From assembly GCA_038373885.1 (NCBI GenBank), contig JAWZYV010012272.1, forward strand, positions 1 to 64,000: 64,000 bases of DNA, read 5' to 3'. Origin of the DNA: Cheiracanthium punctorium (lineage: Eukaryota; Arthropoda; Arachnida; Araneae; Cheiracanthiidae). A program made the translations under genes and the position numbers. This document shows positions 11,701 to 23,557 of the stretch, one piece after another; position 1 is the stretch's first letter, and the number at the start of each line of letters is the position of its first letter. Under the pieces are notes generated by a model. That model saw only the letters and a list, made by a program, of their open reading frames with translations, made no database searches and was not told where the DNA came from.

Positions 11701-12902
11701 ATACTTCTGACTCAAGCGACTTTATGTCATAATTGCTGCCTGGATTTGAGAACGGGGGGGGGGGGGACTGAAGCCCTATAGCCACTCATCCCATTACCCC
11801 TCGATCTACCACCGAATCATTTGTTCTTGTGATAATGTTTAAATGTAAATTTTAACTGAAGACTCCTACCTTGGGTGGTCATTAGTTAAATATATATAAA
11901 TTGATAATAAATGAATATTCATATAAATTGGTTGCTTTAGAAAACGAAACTTTTAGAATGTTTTTTATGTACTGAATACTCATTTTCTTGAAATATAGGA
12001 GAGTTAATAACAGCGATGACTGGGTGATTTTTCACGAACCTTTGATAAGGGTGAATACTACTTTGGATGTCTTTAGATATAAGTATGTATTTATTTTTAA
12101 TTATTTACTGTTTCAGTGTATTTTTAAATTTGGGAGTTAATTTTATATTCATATCATATGTTATAAATGTTCCTTATACACATGTCTGTGTGAATTTTAT
12201 ATTATTATTATTATTTGCATTGCAAAGCATCCCATTTTAGAAGAATGTATATCTTAAGCACTGAATCAGATGGGTAGTAGATTTCTCACAAAAATTGTGT
12301 TTCATTAAGTGTCTCACTGAGTAGAAACAAAATGTTTCAATCAAGTTATTATTATTTATTTTTTTTTACAAGAAATAATGCAATTTCTGAACAGGTTTTA
12401 AAAGAATTCAACTATGTCAGAATTTCTTCTATGTCAGAATAAAAACTTAGTCAGAAATTTGAAAATTCAGAATTTCTCTTCACAAGCTGTATTTATGGCA
12501 ATACAAATGGTTAATTTATAGAAGTGAAATACTCAGAGAAAAATTTATAACATATTGTATTGTCCAAAATAGAGGGAGAATTAGCCATCAGATACAGTTT
12601 CCACTTTCGTGAATTTCTCCCTAAAAATGGGATAAGACCTGCAGTTTTGTTGTTCTATAAAAGTTCATCATGCTGTCTATGAAGAAGCATTCTGAATTAT
12701 ACCGAGTTTTTGAGAAGCCTGTCTTTAAAGCTTGCAGAGCCAAGTGATGAATAAAATATGTTACAAGAAAAACTGATTGATTTTGGCTGTTTATCACTTT
12801 ATTATCTTTTTATTTTCTAGTACTCTGAACTGGTCCTGTGGAAAACCATTGAATTTTTGTCAGTGGCATGCTGTAAAAGAGAAGAAACTATTGGCATTAT
12901 AA
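8770..12902 (+). CDS. speculative three-exon mini-gene inside the 13.4 kb element
   Basis: Three islands join in phase. The first, 8770-8822, starts with ATG after CCCCAG and ends before GTGATT; it encodes MASGKSTFKSGKPAESS. The second, 11999-12082, lies after AAATATAG and before a good donor GTATGT; it encodes RVNNSDDWVIFHEPLIRVNT and more. The third, 12821-12902, lies after TTTTCTAG and ends at TAA. All three junctions are phase 2, and the product would be about 72 residues. No domain is recognised. The first donor is weak and the acceptor before 8770 lacks a pyrimidine tract. The structure could be chance, a captured host gene fragment, or the element's own gene. Confidence 0.25.
8985..9812 (+). 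repeat. internal module, direct copy A
   Basis: About 800 bases rich in AATATTGGTAAA-type strings. It is homologous to 10900-11612 over its whole length, with shared landmarks such as TTTAAAATGTATCCACA, TTAGCATCTTAATAT and GATTATCA. It is also homologous to the minus strand of about 18395-19480. Confidence 0.75.
10494..10674. mobile_element. hAT-type MITE (GCGTAGCCA family), copy 2
   Basis: The left end CAAGGACGTACCCAGG and the right end GGGGTATGTCCCTG are inverted relatives of the GCGTAGCCA family. The interior is G- and C-run rich (GGGGGGTGGGGGT, CCGAAATTTC). No clean target duplication is seen. A separate poly-G run lies at 10340-10352 and poly-C near 10718. Confidence 0.55.
10900..11612 (+). 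repeat. internal module, direct copy B
   Basis: Direct partner of 8985-9812. Their collinear similarity through the last 300 bases, ending near GATTATCATGGG, shows a duplication inside the 13.4 kb element, not chance AT richness. Confidence 0.75.
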
Positions 12903-13616
12903 GTGGTATTCATATTTTTGTTTTATTTGTTTATTTATTCTTTAAATGTTCTTAATTACTAGTTCAAAGTCTGCATACTTTTGATCTCTGCGGTCTAATT
13001 TTTTCAAAGCTTGTATCGCATAATTTCATAATTGTCAATAACTTTTTTTTTTTTTTTTTTTTTTGAGATGTTTACTTTTTTGTTTAGTTTATTTTTTTCT
13101 TATTTTCCAAATTGATTTATATGTTTTTTTTTTAGTTTTTTTTCCCCTAAAGTGATGTTACTTTGGGGCAGTTAGTGACTATGTATTAAATTTTATAAAT
13201 TTCATGTAAATTGAGAAAGTTATTAGGGCTGTTCTTAAAAGAAAAAAAAGTATAACTTTTGGTAAAGTTACATCAATGAGTAAAACAATAAATATTTATA
13301 CAGTAAAATTCAATGTGGTATTCTTTATTAAAGCATTTGACCCAGGCAACTCTTTAGTATATCATTTTATGTTATGCTATATTCTGTCATTTATTTAATC
13401 TCTATTATATGTAAATTTTTTATGTCAAGTTGCATATTTGACACCAAGTTAATAAATTGCTTGCAAAATCAAGTCTTATTTGCAACATTTTATGAAGTAA
13501 CAATGAAATAAAGTATAAAAATCAATTTTTAGTCCCTTCAGATTAATTTTTTTAACTCTGCACCCTCACTACCTCTTAAAAATATGTTGTAAGTAAAACC
13601 TTGAAACTCCTGTAAC

Positions 13617-13655
<39 letters not shown>

Positions 13656-14250
13656 TGTCACTGCTGTTGTTGTTTAAAATGTAAACTGTAAAATGCTACT
13701 TTCAGAGATGAGATTTAAGAATTTAGTTTAATATTCAGACCTTTTTCAATGTTTATAAAGAATTCAGTTTTTTCATTTTTTTCAAAAATTTTCTGATTTT
13801 TCAGTAAGGCAAAATTGTATATAAGTAAGATAGATTTAGTATCAATAAAAATTAAAATATTTATTGCTCTTGAAATTCATAAGTATAGTTGCTCAAAAGT
13901 TGTTTGGACATTCTTTCAGACTTTTTTTCCTTTTTTGTTAATCTCATATCTGTACTTTGGTACAAACCAAATCGAAAACTAGCCTACCAGTTTTGACACC
14001 ATATTACATGTACCACCATTAGTGGTAAAAACAGATGAAATATATTATTTTTTAATTTTACTAATACAATATGTAAATGTAAACTTTACTTCCTTAGTAA
14101 ATTCAGATTTTTTAAGCCTGCAGTATTAACAAAGTGCAATAACCTTGTCAGTGTTCACATGTTGTCATATGTATATTTGAATATTACTCAAAAATATCTT
14201 TAGTCTAGTTTTTAACTGACTTCAAGAAGATCTAGGTTATTAATTGGGGT
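11613..14250. other. AT-rich interior of the 13.4 kb element
   Basis: Apart from the exon-like islands at 11999-12082 and 12821-12902, nothing is recognised. It contains poly-T runs near 13041-13064 and an (ATT)n microsatellite at about 13619-13652. Confidence 0.6.
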
Positions 14251-14414
14251 CAGTACTCAGAGGTGTAGCAAGAATTTTCAGTGTCCGAGAACAAATTTGC
14301 ATCACTTCTTGTTTACCAAAATGCGCTGGAAAAAGTTTTATATACAAATTGGTGCCTTTTGGATCCTATGCCCTGGGACAAATGTCCCCCCTCTAGCTAC
14401 ACTTCTGAGCACTG
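14251..14414. mobile_element. hAT-type MITE (GCGTAGCCA family), copy 3
   Basis: The left end CAGTACTCAGAGGTGTAGC and the right end read on the minus strand, CAGTGCTCAGAAGTGTAGC, are inverted copies with two mismatches. The element is 164 bases, non-coding, and lies inside the 13.4 kb element. Flanking 8-mers do not match. Confidence 0.7.
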
Positions 14415-17400
14415 AATCCTTGTAATTTACCAGACTGGGTATGAAAAGTATTTTCAAACTTCCGTTTAATTATTTATTTCTTTTGTTTATCTTCCACATA
14501 TAGATGTGATCTTTGCTAAGAATGTTGTTATTTGATGATATTTTACTTGCTGTGCATGAAAAGTTTTTATTGCAAAGTTATCACTTTATTTTTTACTCAA
14601 TTTTTGATGTACCTAAAATATATTACAAGTCCTGAATATTTTCTATTTTTTAATTGATTGTAATAATTTGCAAATTTAACTCACCAATAGTAAGTAATGT
14701 GTTTAATATTTATTTTGTCACTATTAGTTTGATGTTTGTTATTACGCACAGGTTACTGTGATTCAGGGATAATTTTATTCCAAATTGCTTTGATAAGGGA
14801 TTTTCGCTTCAATACTGTCCCCAATTATTCTTTTCTGTGTTACCTCAGAGGATTTACCTCACAAAATAAAATTTTGTGAAGTAAATCCTACAATGTGTTC
14901 CTTACTTTTAATAAAGTATTTTGTGCTCTCAATCACTTTGCATATCAGTATATTCTAATATTAATAGAACATAGAGAACAGATTATTTTATAAAACAGTA
15001 CAAGCATTTCTTATCTGTGAAATTAAAGTTTTTTTTCTTTTATTTTTTGCAGGTAAAAAAAATGATTTTTTTTTTTTTTTTTGAGCTGCTATATTTAAGT
15101 TTTATTGCAGTTTTTTTTCCATTTGCTTTTATGTTCAGTGGCAAAATTAAAATGTAAAAGGCAGCTTAAATTCTACATCTTTATTTTATTCATTTATTCA
15201 TAATTTGTACAATTTTAACAGTAGGAACCCTGTTTCCCTTCCCTCTCTTACTCAGAAGGTTACAGTATATGTAAATGTTACTTGAAAGTATTTATTATTA
15301 CCATACATAAATATGGTAATATGAAAAATGGTAATAAGAAAGTATTTATTATTACCATTTTTCGGTATGCTTTTGTGCTGTTCCAAAATTGTATTTAACC
15401 TGCTCCTAAAGGTGTTCCAAAATGTATGTAGATTTGCAGACTTTTTATTATAAAGTTATCCTCCGATTTTAGTGAAACTATAAACAAAATGTTTTCTGAA
15501 TCAAATGAAAAGATCTGCTGACTTATTCCTCTGTAAATTCATCACCTAGTTGAAAGTGTTAAGCTGTGCTTTAGTTGGAGATTTAAATTTGACACTAATC
15601 CATGTACACACAAAACTAATTTTAACTAATTTTATTTTGTATGTATTTAACATAGATCTAGTTTATGCTCTAGTATATTCTAGCTGCCAACTCTTTCTGA
15701 TTTTGAGCCTTTCTTCAGTCTTATTCAAATTATGGGGAGGGGGGAGGGTACCCTTTTTTTATTAGGATAGAATAGCAGTTATGTTTTAACTTTTAATTCT
15801 GTAATTACTTGTTGAAGTCATAATTTTTATCTTCCAGATGCTGTTAGAAGAATCCCTGAATGTGAAATAGTATTGAAGTACTCATATTGAATCCAGTGAT
15901 TGTATTTTATATAAATGTAACAATGTAATACAATTAAACCAAATTTGTAATAATTTGTTGTGTGTTCACTGCCATTGCTTTTATAATTCATTCAAACCTG
16001 CATGAGTCTCAATAAGAGATATCTTCCACTTTTTTCAATTCGTAGGCTATTTTTTACTTCTGCAGTTCTGTAATAGTTTAAATTTTTTTTTTAATTTAGA
16101 ACGCATCGTAAACTAAAATTTGCTAGGCTGAAGACTACTCTGGACTTGGAAGTTCCATTACTCATGTTTTTATTAAGACTTTGCTTATATATTTTTATTA
16201 ACTGTTTTTTCTTTCTTTTTTTTTGGCCCTCGTATTAATTGAACTTTGTTCTAACATACTAATGAGTTTTTCTGGCTTTACTTTCATTTATTGTTCTAAA
16301 TCTGTTTTCAATAGTATAATAATTCTTGCATAAAATCTATATTAAAAGAATTTTTTTTTCAATTTGAAGTTTTTAAAAGATTAAGTAATTTGTAGCTATT
16401 TTGCTGTAAAAGTGAAATTGAAATAAATAAAATCACACTTAAAAATAAATAAAGAAATGAATGTGTATATATATTAAAAAATTAAGAAATGGCTTTTATT
16501 TTGAAGTATGTATAAATTATGTTCAGAACAGGAATTTGGTTTTTTAAGAGGTGAAAAAAAAAATCTTTTTCTGTGAATCACCACCCTCCCCCCTCACCCA
16601 GACATTATCTATGGAGGTTAATATGGTTCACCCTCATGCTCTAAACTTCAATTATTTCTTTGCGTTATGGCAAGTCTACAAGAGGGGTGTCTTCTTGGGG
16701 GGGCTGACTTGGGTGGTGAACTTTTTAAGGATTCTAACCTGTATTCTTGCTCATGCCTCTAAACCTTAAATAATGGTTTTTGGACAAGACAAAAATGTTG
16801 GGGGATTCAACAAAATGGGCATTGTTGGGGAATTATGAAATAATTGGTTTTAATTTATATTATTTATGTATTGGCCTGCACAAAAATATTTCTTTACCCC
16901 TTTTCACAAAAAAAGAAATCAATCAATATAAAGTAGTTTCCATTTTAGAAATATTTTATTCCTTTTTCTGGGGGGAGGGGGAAGAATAGAAAAATAGGTA
17001 TTCTCTTAAATTTCCAAACATGATATGTACATTAACAGAGGTTATCAGCAGATATATTTATATTTTTGATTTACCCAACAATTAGTTTATTTATTTAATT
17101 TTTTTTTTTTTTTTTTGTTTTCAATTAAAGGATAGCTATTACTCTTTTAACTTATTTTCGTGTTTCATAATTCTTGTATTTGTTCGTATAAATGACTGAA
17201 ATTTAATTTCAAATAATTTCTTTTCGATAACAATTCAATCCTGTTCATTTCTTATTTATTTAAATTAAAAAAAAAGACTTGTTAATTGTAATAAAGTTGA
17301 AAAGAAAGTTTGAATAAATTATGCTTAAAATAAAACCTATTTAAAAATCAAAATTATTAGTATTCTTTTGATTTTATATAAATATCTTATCATGAACTAT

Positions 17401-18390
17401 TTTTATTGTTTTGTTAATACTGTTGTAAGTGAAAGTTGTTCTGAAATGTACCATAGGTAAAAAATAAGCTTTCAGGGATTTTTTATTTCAGCAGGAGAAA
17501 AGGTAACATTGAACATATCAAATATTTCTGCACACTGTTGAGTAATGTGGATGTCCGAAACTCTTATTTCTATTCTTGTTTGATCACAGATTACCTCAAA
17601 TGAAGTTATAGTACTGCAGACAAAGAAAATTCTTATAAATCTCCTGCTGATGGATTTTACATAGCTCAATGGCTATACAGATCACCTCCAAGCATTTTGA
17701 AACTTTCACTTCTATTCCTGTTACGTTTTGACTAACCAAACAAAACATAAACTGTTAACGAATTCTGTAACTAAATAGATCTAGAAGTTATGGAGGTTTG
17801 TTTTAGTAACCATGTGGAATTCTTGGGGGTACCTTTTAGTGATGCCATCATCTGATTATTAAAATGAAATTCTGTACTCCTTCTTAATCTGTTTAATTTC
17901 AGAATAGGCTGTTATTTTAAATACTGTATGTTTTGTGTCAACAGTCCACATTTCACTCACTGGAATGAAAGCAAGAATTTAAAAATGCATGGGGTCAGAT
18001 ATTACTTGTACCATTGAGCTACGTAAAATTTATTTTCCAGCTGTTATGGATCATTCTGAACATGACAATAATCCAAGATAGCCCAGAAATAGATATCTAA
18101 GAAGTTCTGGATATGAAATAAGTATCAATTTCTGATCTTTGGATATTTTGAATATGAAATAGATAGCCATTTTTGGGATATTTGAGATCTTCTGGAAGTT
18201 TAAGTATTATAACTATGCTACATATATACAGATACCTGTATGTTATAGATGTTATTTACTCATTAGAGAGATCACACCTCAAATTTCTAATAGAGAAATC
18301 TATTTTATGTTGGACTTCTAATAGATATACCCAATATCCAGCTATGATGTATTAAAGATTGCCTATGGACAAACTTGGGGGGGGGGGAGG
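14415..18390. other. AT-rich interior of the 13.4 kb element
   Basis: There is no intact ORF. An exon-like end occurs at 15838: after TTATCTTCCAG, one frame reads DAVRRIPECEIVLKYSY and then stops at 15889. In phase it would join the alternative frame of the 12821 island. Other contents are homopolymer runs, (ATTACC)-like repeats around 15290-15360 and G-runs at 15733, 16695 and 18378. I see no gene. Confidence 0.55.
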
Positions 18391-18394
18391 TAAA

Positions 18395-19480
18395 TGCGGC
18401 AAAAATATTTACTTGTACGATATGAAGAATATTTTCAAGGCGCTCGATATTGCAGATACATTTTAAATATATTTAATTTAAATTCAATAGCAGCAAAGTT
18501 TTATAATTTTTACAATATAAAGGTTAAATATCAACTTTCTACTTTTTACCAATACTAGCTTTATTCCCAGTGTAATATTGAGTAAATATTAACCAAAAAA
18601 ATTAAAAATGGTATAAAGTTATGTTAATTACTTATCCATATTGAATATATTTCCAATGTATATCAAATACTATAAATGCATTTTAAATATATCTGAGGCA
18701 AATATTAACTTTGCTACTTTGTACGAAGTTACATTTGATACATTTGACGAAGTTACAGTTGATCTTTGTTTTCAATTTTTTTTAACAATATTGAGTTAAC
18801 ATTAAAAAATTTATCAATTGAGGACTACTTCAAAAATATTTCCAATACAACCCTATATTAAGAATATATTTTTTTGTATGTTAAATTCAGTGGAAAAAGG
18901 TATTAGTATAGTCATACTGAAAGTATAATGTTATTTTGAGAATTTATCAGACCTAAATGCTAATTTTTACCAATATTGGAATTTTATTTACCAATATTGG
19001 AAACTGTTTATTCTCAATGTGTTCACTTACTACTTTGTAATATTATTGGTTTTTGATATCAATGTTTTCACAATATTGAGTTAATATTTAAAAGTTCATT
19101 GGTAGTGAGACTGCTTCAGAAATATTCTCAATATATAATTAATATTTCAATACACACTTCATATGTTAATTAAAATTTTACAAATAATAATAACATTTTG
19201 AGCATATATCAGGGCTAAACTCTAGTTTTTACCAATACTGGAAGTGGTCTTTACTCTCAAAGTATTCACATATATGTAAATTTTAATAATTAAAAGTAAT
19301 TAGTACTTAATAATATTGGAAATATTTCTAATATACACTCAATATTATTGATAAATTTCAAATACTTTAAGATTCAATAGTATTAAAATTTGACTTCAAA
19401 TGGGCAAAATATTAAATTTATAATATTGGATTTTATTTTCAATGAATTCACAAGATTGGATAAATATTGATGCTATATAG
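18395..19480 (-). repeat. internal module, inverted copies
   Basis: Read on the minus strand, it carries the same strings as the left modules: AATATTGGTAAAAA, TTAAATATATTTAAAATGTA and GAATATTTCTGAAGCAGT against GAAATGTTTCTGAAGTAAT. Two units seem to be present. With the modules at 8985 and 10900, this gives the element a nested mirror layout. Confidence 0.65.
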
Positions 19481-19643
19481 AAAATATCTTTTAATGTTTG
19501 CCAAATATTTAAAAAATAATAATAATCAATGCTGTTACCAGATACATTCATATATATTATATATATATATATATTATAAGGAATTATTTTAATTTCCCTA
19601 AAATAGTGATAGCCAGAAGCAAGGCATATGCAAGGAATAAATC

Positions 19644-19794
19644 CAGGGCCGTACCCAGACAAAAATTTCAGGCAGGGTCCAAACCGTGGAAAAGGCAGAA
19701 TTTTTCACAAAAAGACGTCATTATTATTATTTTATTAACAAAAATCAATTTTTTTGGGAGGGGGGGAGGGTCCGGACCCCTGGATACGGTCTCG
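19644..19794. mobile_element. hAT-type MITE (GCGTAGCCA family), copy 4
   Basis: The ends CAGGGCCGTACCCAGA and, on the minus strand, CGAGACCGTATCCAGGGG are inverted relatives. The interior includes AAAAATTTCAGGCAGGGTCC and a G-rich run. The flanks are AATAAATC and AATAATCA, which may be a decayed target duplication. It lies between the inverted module and the right subterminal array. Confidence 0.55.
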
Positions 19795-19804
19795 AATAAT
19801 CACC

Positions 19805-20090
19805 CTATAAAAAGTGGCGGTCACTCTTAAAAAGGGTCATAGCTCACTCTTGATCAGAGCGCTCCACTCTTTAAGGGATGGCGTGCTGTCACCCTTTCCT
19901 TAGAGTGAGGCACTCTTTCCCGGAGTGGGTTTTTGAATTCTCACTCCTAGTCCAGAGTCAGAAATGTCACTCTTCAGAATAGTGATTTCTCACTCTATGG
20001 AGGTTGGCTGATTTTTGTCACGAAGGTAGGGTGATATATCACTCCTCAGCACTGGTTTTTCACTCTTGATTATTAAGAGAGGAACTTTCG
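19805..20090. repeat. right subterminal AGAGTGA array
   Basis: A dozen or so TCACTCT and AGAGTGA boxes, mirroring the array at 7630-7875. The boxes are kept while the sequence between them differs from the left side, which suggests that the boxes themselves were under selection or were homogenised. Confidence 0.75.
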
Positions 20091-20109
20091 CTGCCATTGC
20101 GTTCTTATA

Positions 20110-20566
20110 TGCAAGCTGCCGACTGAAGAAACAACATTCCAAACGTGCTTTTTATCGTTTTTAAAGCTGAATACCTGGCGAACGTCGTTGTGTGATTGGT
20201 GTCTTTCCTTTGTCATATGAAAATTTCTTCTGTGTGCCTCAACTGTGTTTTTATTGGCCTTTCGCAGAGTTGTTTATGTGATAGCGTAACAAATCCGTTT
20301 TTGTGATACATGTACCGTTCCAATGCTGTTTAGGGTTTTGGGGTGCGCTGAGAATTATGCGACAAAATAAAAATAGGTGTTGTTATAAGAAAATTTCGAG
20401 TTTCTGTACCTATAACCGTAACTGTGAGCTCCACTTTTTCGCAGTTCACAGAATCTCGAGCCCATGTCTTTGAATAACTATATTTGAAATTGTATCTCGA
20501 TCGGTTGAACAGATTGGCCCCCTAGAGGTCCATATACCGGCAAAGCTTTTTATTATGGTCACTCTG
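20110..20566 (-). repeat. right terminal inverted repeat of the 13.4 kb element
   Basis: Inverted partner of 7205-7620. The shared blocks include GGACCTCTA, TCTGTTCAA, CGATCGAGAT, the CTCGAG-centred block, CAGAAACTCGAAATTTT, TGTATCACAAAAA and ACGACGTTCGCC. Confidence 0.8.
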
Positions 20567-20974
20567 CATGTACTAATATATAAAGAGAAAGAATGTTTGC
20601 TTCCAGACTGATTCATCATTGCACAGCCCAAAAGCTGGACTCAGAAATGTGAAACTTGGGGGATTGGAAAAAATCACTTCGTCTTGTCTGTACTTGTATA
20701 GCAGCCGTTTTCCTTCAATGTTTGGCTCAAGCGCATCAATTATAGTTGATAGTTTCGTTCAGTTTTAGCTAGCTATGGAAAAAAGAGCAAAAATATATTC
20801 GATTTCCCAATATATAATGTGGAGTACATTGTTCTTATATCTGTTTAACAAATTTTATCATATCTGAAATAGTTATATTATTTGAAGCAGTTGAGCACAG
20901 TCTAAAGTTCTATGAGGTAGTGAAATTTCTTCCTCGTCAAGTCTGTGTTGCATTCATCATAGAGAAAAAATTGT
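20567..20974. other. no gene seen
   Basis: AT-rich flank of the 13.4 kb element, without recognisable coding or repeat features. Confidence 0.5.
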
Positions 20975-21190
20975 GGTGTTACGGCCAATTATCTGCACGT
21001 GGGATCTAGGTCGAATTGAATTGCCCTCCGTGGGGGACTTCTAAAGGGATCCCCACCCGTATTTAAACGAAGTTTCGGAGAAAACCACCGAAAACTCCGA
21101 ACGGTTAGGTCGGCGGACGCTACCCGGTTTTGAACCAGGCACCTACCGTCTCCCAGTTGAGAGCGCAAACAAGCTCAGCCGATGGTGGGG
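20975..21190 (-). mobile_element. tRNA-derived SINE, family 1
   Basis: On the minus strand, a tRNA-like head carries an A-box-like CGGCTGAGCTTG (near 21170-21181) and a B box GGTTCAAAACC (21126-21136). A body follows with GGAGTTTTCGGTGGTTTTC, AATACGGGTGGGGATCCC and GTCCCCCACGGAGGGCAA. This body layout recalls a SINE core common in spiders and other arthropods, by memory and not by search. It would be transcribed by RNA polymerase III. There is no clear tail repeat. Confidence 0.7.
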
Positions 21191-22193
21191 CTCATTCATC
21201 AAAGTGACTACATCTTAGAGAAGATATTGTAAGATTTTTATAAATTAATTAATATTTGTTTATACAAGTATTTATAAAAATTCTACTTTATCATAAATGA
21301 AAATGATCTACTTTGAATTTCTACTTTATCATAAATGAAAAGATATCAGCTGATAATGATAATCTTTTAATTATCATTATCAGCTTTGTAAAATGACGCA
21401 TAGAAGCATACATCTGATAAAAAACATTTCAGGTACTACATAATAAGCGTCTTCAGACGCACGATTGACCCAAAAGTACAATAATAAAAGGCTTTTGTTA
21501 ATATTATTGCCATTTTTGAAAGTATGTAATAAACGCTATGTTGTGAGGCTTAATTTTTCGAATAAAATCCATAATTGACGCGTTTTTAATTCAGATTTTC
21601 GTAAGTACCTCATTTTATTAAAGTCAAAGTAACAAGATTAAAAATAACAAATGGGGAACATTAATTAATTAAAACTTTAAAAATACTTATTTTAATAATG
21701 CATTGACTTTAAAAGTTACAATTAATAACAACATTTTTAATCTCTAAAGTAAAGTGTACTTTACTTTGCAAGAGATTACGAAGGAATGAGTTAATTGTTT
21801 ATACAGCGATTTAATTAATTACACTTAAAAAATAATTCTTAAATTTTGGAGAAAAAGATATTAAATGATTTTAAAAATTGTTCTGATATATTATTTAAAT
21901 GTAATCAGATTACGGAGGTAGTTTTTAAGTTATTTTAAGCATTTAAACTTAAAATAAGAGAAAAAAAAGGGGGGATTGCAAAACGAAGATTATGAAACAG
22001 TCAGAAAAATAAGCTACTGATCTTTAGATACTATGAAATTTTTAAGTATTGCCGATTGTTAAAAATTAGTATTTGTGTAAAAAGAGGATACTTTTCTTTC
22101 GTAGTTGTGTTTCTAAGATTAATCTAATTAGAAAAAGAATCCTTTTTATGTTTGATATTGATAATGTTATCTTTTTTTATCACATACTTAATT

Positions 22194-22231
<38 letters not shown>

Positions 22232-22494
22232 CACATACTTTACCTCGAATGACGTAAACTGTAGTTGCGGTACTGGATCTGGACACCGATGTAGAGAGGG
22301 TATAAAATCATACCAGTAATAAACTGCAACCTTAAGAAAAGAGTTAATTTGCTAAATACTTACTCATTTATCGCATTGACCAAAATTTCACACTGATTAT
22401 GCATAACCATCGGACATTTTCCATCAAAGGTACACTGCTGGACAAATGTCTCATTGCATTACAAAGATTTCAAAGTTTTTTTTTTTTTTTTTTT
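21191..22494. other. AT-rich DNA, no gene seen
   Basis: Contains a duplicated TCTACTTTATCATAAATGAA string near 21280 and 21320 and a 16-base inverted repeat (AGCTGATAATGATAAT and its complement) around 21350-21387. It also has an (AT)n run at 22200-22228 and poly-T at 22478-22497. No gene is seen. Confidence 0.6.
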
Positions 22495-22735
22495 TTTAAT
22501 AACGGGCGAGAACTTGCCGATTAGGCATTGTCCCTTACAACGGCCCGAAGGTGTGACCATTTTATTATGGGGGCACCCAGTGGGCGGTCAGCGTTTTCCC
22601 AAACCCTCAAGATTTCACGCACTTGGCGAAAACAGGAGCGCGCCCACGATTTGGCGAAAGAGAGGAGTTACGCGAGCTTGTAGTCGCTATAAGGTTGCAA
22701 TGCTAGTAAGACCGCCTCAAGAATTTGTGATGTAA
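22495..22735 (+). mobile_element. tRNA-derived SINE, family 2, 5'-truncated copy
   Basis: It shares a roughly 100-base body with the minus strand of 25600-25760: CCCAAACCCTCAAGA, TTCACGCACTTGGCGAAAAC and TTTGGCGAAAGAGAG-like blocks in the same order. The tRNA head found in the other copy is missing or too diverged here. An ORF spans it by chance. Confidence 0.7.
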
Positions 22736-23557
22736 TTACAGGCGCGCTTTTCTGATGTGTTTAAAGAATGTAATTAGTTTAATATATTGGTAGAATATGA
22801 AAAGTATATAATATGATTGTATGTATAAAACATTTATTTATAGATAAAATTTAACTTATCGGCTCCAATTTTATCCTAGGCACTTTAAAATTGTTTATCG
22901 CATGTTCTTTTTGGCGCCATATACTTTTTTTGAGCGAAATTATCAGAATAGGTTTATTGATCTATTGCATTTAATAAACATGTCTCCGATACATGTAATT
23001 TGTTAAATAATAAATGGTAGAGTAAGAAATGTATATAATTATACATTCTGTATTATGTACATTTGTGTTTTTATCTGCAAAGCCATTCATTTACAGATAA
23101 AAACACAACTTAAATGCTTAAAACTTTTTTATAAGCACTTCAAAAAATGCCTAACATTTTAAATTTGGTGCTACCGACGTTTTTTTTTTATTTTTTTTTT
23201 AACGGAATTGTCTTAGTAATAGTAGATTTCTTAATTTTCTGTTGTAAGTTTAATTTCTAGCTTCATATTGAAACATATAGTTATTTTTTCCTTATTATTC
23301 AAAACTGAGAACATGCAAAATCAGTCAATATTTCGTTATCAAGCGTAATGAATTCACCAAGAATTTTTTTTAAAACTAATCTTCAATAATAAACTATCAT
23401 TTTTATATATTGAGAAATTTTACTGTGATGATTCCACTTTTTATCTATATGATTGGAACTTTATTTCTCAGGGGCATGTGTTGTAGGAGATAAGGATGGT
23501 TAATATATTATTAATATATAATTTATATAATAATTGTAATATATATATATATATATA
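22736..23557. other. AT-rich DNA, no gene seen
   Basis: Nothing recognisable apart from poly-T near 23181-23200 and an (AT)n run at 23538-23557. Confidence 0.6.

Larger units (their letters stand above)
7205..20566. mobile_element. 13.4 kb element with long terminal inverted repeats
   Basis: The left end (CAGGGTGGGTATAAAAAAGC from 7205) and the right end read on the minus strand (CAGAGTGACCATAATAAAAA from 20566) share TATGTGGACCTCTA-like, CGATCGAGAT, GGGCTCGAG and CAGAAACTCGAAATTTT blocks in the same order. The homology continues inward to about 7600 and 20110 (TGTATCACAAAAA, ACGACGTTCGCC). Next come AGAGTGA-type subterminal arrays on both sides, and further in a large module present in both orientations. 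The interior is AT-rich, has only exon-like islands, and shows no transposase. No convincing target duplication flanks it. I do not recognise the superfamily. Confidence 0.8.
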
